A stretch of 35,994 nucleotides of DNA from assembly GCA_902799455.1 (NCBI GenBank), contig CADCAX010000006.1:1-35994 (forward strand). The letters run 5' to 3'. The stretch comes from an uncultured Prevotellaceae bacterium. GTDB taxonomy: Bacteria > Bacteroidota > Bacteroidia > Bacteroidales > Bacteroidaceae. The notes beneath the pieces are model-generated. The model had not been told where the DNA came from, did not search any database, and saw only the letters and a program-made list of their open reading frames with translations. Shown here piece by piece: positions 34,000 through 35,994 of this stretch; the stretch's first letter is position 1; each line of letters opens with the position of its first letter. The position numbers and the translations under genes were made by a program.

Positions 34000-34041
34000 T
34001 TAACCATTAACTCTTAACCATTAACCGTTATCCGTTACTCC
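34000..34041. repeat. heptamer array, six TTAACNN-like units, containing the permease stop codon
   Basis: Units are TTAACCA (34000-34006), TTAACTC, TTAACCA, TTAACCG, TTATCCG and TTACTCC (34035-34041). The stop codon TAA of the FecCD permease (34037-34035) is part of the sixth unit, so the array begins exactly where the gene ends. TTAACTCTTAA (34007-34017) recurs inverted at 921-931. Confidence 0.9.
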
Positions 34042-35021
34042 GCTTTGCGGAAGATAATATAGAGTATCACGGGAACACCGAAGATTGGTGTTACGGCGTT
34101 GAGGGGTATCATGACAGGTGGGATGATGCAGATGAGGTTGCATGCCAGAGCCATGGTGGCACCGGTCAATATGGTGGTGGGGAGTACCTGCAGGTGGTTG
34201 CTGGTATTGAGCATCAGACGCGCTATATGGGGCGTGGCGAGTCCGAGAAATGCCACGGGACCGCAGTAGGCCGTTGCGATGGCTGTCAGCAAACCGGTGG
34301 AAAGGAGTATCATCCATCGTGTGCGATGGATGTTGATGCCCAAGTTGTGGGCATAGTCGTCACCCAGAAGCAAAGCATTGAGGGGTTTTATCAGGGTTAC
34401 CGCAAGAAGGAGCGCCAATAGTGAGACACTGCCAAACCACGGCAACTGCTTGGTGGTGACGTCGGAGAAACTGCCCATGCCCCACATTACATAGGCGTGA
34501 ACATTGTCGGCATTGGCAAAGATATACGTCAGCGACACTATCGACGAGACGAGGAAGCTGACCATGATGCCCACTATGAGGAGCATGATGTTGGAACGTA
34601 TCACCGATGCCAGGAACAGCAGCAAAACTATTACTGCCAGCGAACCGATGAGTGCTCCGAGTACTACGGCGATGTTGCCACCGGCACCGGCTACCGTACC
34701 ACCGGCTATGAGCATGACGATTGCCACACCTAGGGAGGCACCGTTGGTGATGCCGAGGATGGAAGGTCCTGCCAGAGGATTGCGGAACGACGTCTGGAGC
34801 AAGAGACCCGAGACGGCCAGCGACGCACCGCAGAGAATGGCGGTGACAGCCTGTGGCAGACGCGACTCAAGCACTATGTAACGCCACGACTCCTTCTCTG
34901 CCTCACCACCGCAGAGGATTGCCCACACCTGGTCGGCAGGGATGCTCACAGAACCGAAAAGCAGGTTGCCGACAAAGAGCAGCAACAGAAGGATGATGAG
35001 AAGTGAAAGTACTCGAGACAT
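34035..35021 (-). CDS. FecCD/BtuC-family ABC transporter permease
   Basis: This is the membrane subunit of an importer for a siderophore, haem or cobalamin. The product of about 328 residues has nine to ten hydrophobic helices. Family motifs are SRLPQAVTAILCGASLAVSGLLLQ, FRNPLAGPSILGITNGASLG, GPVAFLGLATPHIAR and the C-terminal IFGVPVILYIIFRK. I choose the ATG at 35021; a TTG two codons upstream lies within a heptamer array. The binding-protein gene precedes it on the same strand, but the expected ATPase gene does not follow: a heptamer array and the GH43 gene come next. The orphan ATPase at 154-900 is a candidate partner. Confidence 0.95.
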   Translation of the reverse strand: MSRVLSLLIILLLLLFVGNLLFGSVSIPADQVWAILCGGEAEKESWRYIVLESRLPQAVTAILCGASLAVSGLLLQTSFRNPLAGPSILGITNGASLGVAIVMLIAGGTVAGAGGNIAVVLGALIGSLAVIVLLLFLASVIRSNIMLLIVGIMVSFLVSSIVSLTYIFANADNVHAYVMWGMGSFSDVTTKQLPWFGSVSLLALLLAVTLIKPLNALLLGDDYAHNLGINIHRTRWMILLSTGLLTAIATAYCGPVAFLGLATPHIARLMLNTSNHLQVLPTTILTGATMALACNLICIIPPVMIPLNAVTPIFGVPVILYIIFRKAE

Positions 35022-35048
35022 TAACAATTATGCATTATGAATTATTCA
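35021..35048. repeat. heptamer array filling the whole spacer between two ABC transporter genes
   Basis: Units are TTAACAA (35021-35027), TTATGCA, TTATGAA and TTATTCA (35042-35048). The first base belongs to the start codon of the permease gene and the last three to the stop codon of the binding-protein gene. The array therefore fits exactly from stop to start. On the coding strand TAA recurs every 7 nt and TAATG occurs twice. Confidence 0.9.
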
Positions 35049-35951
35049 TTGCAGTCTTTTGTAATAACGCAGTGAGGTGTCTTTTAGTGTGCCGGGTGTG
35101 ATGATATTTATGAAGTCGCGCAGCAACAGTTCGGGATGGAACGGTGTCTCTTCAAAGTAACGTGTTTTTGAGAGGTTGCATCCGAATACCATGCCCTGCT
35201 GGAAAGCCCGAAAATGGCTGTTGTTAGTCCAGTCGGCAGCCAACTCCGCCATTGTCTTGTCGCGGGAGGCACCATATTTAAACATCCATATGTCAGCATC
35301 CTGTGCCTTGTCGAACACCACCTCCGGATTGAAAGGTTTTGAGCCCTTGCCCTCTACGTCCTTGAACACATAGTCACCGCCGGCATCGGCAATGAGTCTG
35401 GCGATGTATGAGTCACCGGTGGCGATATACCACGTAGAGCTTATCTTTGTCTCGGTAAATACGCGTGGCTTTGACGTCTTACTCTCCGCAAGATACTGAC
35501 GTACAGAATCGCGCAGGGCATTATAGGCATTCTCTACGGCAGCATACAGGCTGTCAGCCTCGCGCTCCCTGCCCAGCAACTTGCCGTAATGCTTCATCCA
35601 TGCCGCCCTGCCCAATGGGGTAGACTCCAGATAGTCGGGCATCTCGACAATAGGAATACCTAGACGGCGTATCTTCTCAAAATTCTGACCCTCGTAAGGT
35701 GACAGGAAGATGGCATCGGGATTCATGCTGATGATGCGCTCGATGTCGGGGTTGCCGTCATCAATCTCGCATGTATCAACAATGCAGTCACCGGCACCCA
35801 ACTCGCGAAAGAGGGCAGTGTGTACTGTTGTCGTCACAATGACGCGTGAGAAGGGACCCTCCTCACTTAAAACTGGGGTGCTGCCCCCCTTACACGAGGT
35901 AAGGAAAAGCAGCACCGCGCAATACAATACAATACAACTATTTTGCTTCAT
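35046..35951 (-). CDS. BtuF/FecB-type substrate-binding lipoprotein
   Basis: The product of about 301 residues has a lipoprotein signal (VLLFLTSC, lipidated Cys about 20), so it is anchored in a membrane. The mature part has the two-lobed TroA-like form with a long connecting helix: FSRVIVTTTVHTALFRELGAG, RIISMNPDAIFLSPYEG, GIPIVEMPDY, then STWYIATGDSYIARLIADAGGDYVF and NPEVVFDKAQDADIWMF. It fits binding proteins for cobalamin, haem or ferric siderophores; the ligand is undetermined. I choose the ATG at 35951; a GTG one codon upstream is possible. It is followed directly by the permease gene across a heptamer spacer. Confidence 0.93.
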   Translation of the reverse strand: MKQNSCIVLYCAVLLFLTSCKGGSTPVLSEEGPFSRVIVTTTVHTALFRELGAGDCIVDTCEIDDGNPDIERIISMNPDAIFLSPYEGQNFEKIRRLGIPIVEMPDYLESTPLGRAAWMKHYGKLLGREREADSLYAAVENAYNALRDSVRQYLAESKTSKPRVFTETKISSTWYIATGDSYIARLIADAGGDYVFKDVEGKGSKPFNPEVVFDKAQDADIWMFKYGASRDKTMAELAADWTNNSHFRAFQQGMVFGCNLSKTRYFEETPFHPELLLRDFINIITPGTLKDTSLRYYKRLQ

Positions 35952-35961
35952 CACTAAAGCC

Positions 35962-35994
35962 TTACTTTATTTCTGCACCGTTAGCAGAGAACTT
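35962..35994 (-). CDS. possible C-terminal end of an upstream gene, cut by the window edge
   Basis: On the minus strand one frame from the window edge encodes KFSANGAEIK and then stops (TAA at 35964-35962), 10 nt before the ATG of the binding-protein gene. The tight spacing suits an operon partner. With only ten residues visible I cannot identify it, and the frame could be chance. Confidence 0.3.
   Translation of the reverse strand, partial: KFSANGAEIK

Noticed and set aside
1..35994. CRISPR array, prophage, integron or transposase
   Set aside because: No repeats of 25-40 bp with regular spacers, and no integrase, transposase or phage structural genes; the only tandem repeats are 7-bp or 12-bp units.

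Overview
This window reads as chromosomal DNA of a Bacteroidota bacterium, most like Prevotella and its relatives (Bacteroidales). The grounds are these. At least seven genes or operons are preceded by the phylum's -7 box TAnnTTTG, in four cases with a TTTG -33 box 19-20 nt upstream. Start codons generally lack a clear Shine-Dalgarno sequence. The dcw cluster has the Bacteroidetes order and lacks murF and ddl. There is also a glycine-lipid acyltransferase pair (glsA/glsB), a DUF4492 gene in front of cydAB, and a DUF5020 outer-membrane protein. No IS element, prophage, integrase or CRISPR array was seen.

Layout. Positions 1-17674, all on the minus strand, carry the complete division and cell-wall cluster. 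In transcription order it is mraZ, rsmH, ftsL-like, ftsI, murE, mraY, murD, ftsW, murG, murC, ftsQ, ftsA, ftsZ. It is followed by dgt, translationally coupled to ftsZ, and then by an ABC-transporter ATPase of the FecE/BtuD type. Three GTGGGG repeats at exact 10-bp spacing precede mraZ and look like the MraZ operator. Divergent from mraZ are gpmI and ung. Then come a cysteine-rich DUF3109 gene and gyrB (minus), a tRNA-Glu/rpsT transcription unit (minus) and recO (plus, probably nearly leaderless). glsA-glsB (minus) and DUF4492-cydA-cydB (plus, cytochrome bd oxidase) diverge from one short intergenic region. Next are a DUF5020 outer-membrane protein, an NCS2 purine permease and xpt, which together look like an outer-membrane-to-cytosol xanthine salvage route. 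nagB follows, then a minus-strand GH43-type secreted glycosidase. At the right edge (minus) are a FecCD/BtuC permease and a BtuF-type lipoprotein.

How the genes work together. MurC, MurD, MurE, MraY and MurG make lipid II. FtsW and FtsI polymerise and crosslink septal glycan, and FtsQ, FtsL, FtsA and FtsZ build the divisome. MraZ probably controls the whole block. CydAB is a high-affinity terminal oxidase, and DUF4492 is a candidate small subunit. The permease and binding protein at the right end lack an ATPase, while a matching orphan ATPase sits about 33 kb away at the left end, in the same orientation.

The most unusual feature is a set of short heptamer (7-bp period) arrays at 24-81, 893-934, 32772-32802, 34000-34041 and 35021-35048, with a degenerate one at 29746-29766. 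Several fit exactly between the stop codon of one gene and the start codon of the next. On the coding strand many units contain TAATG, an overlapping stop and start. They cluster around the ABC-transporter genes, and a related short repeat is inserted in frame in murE.
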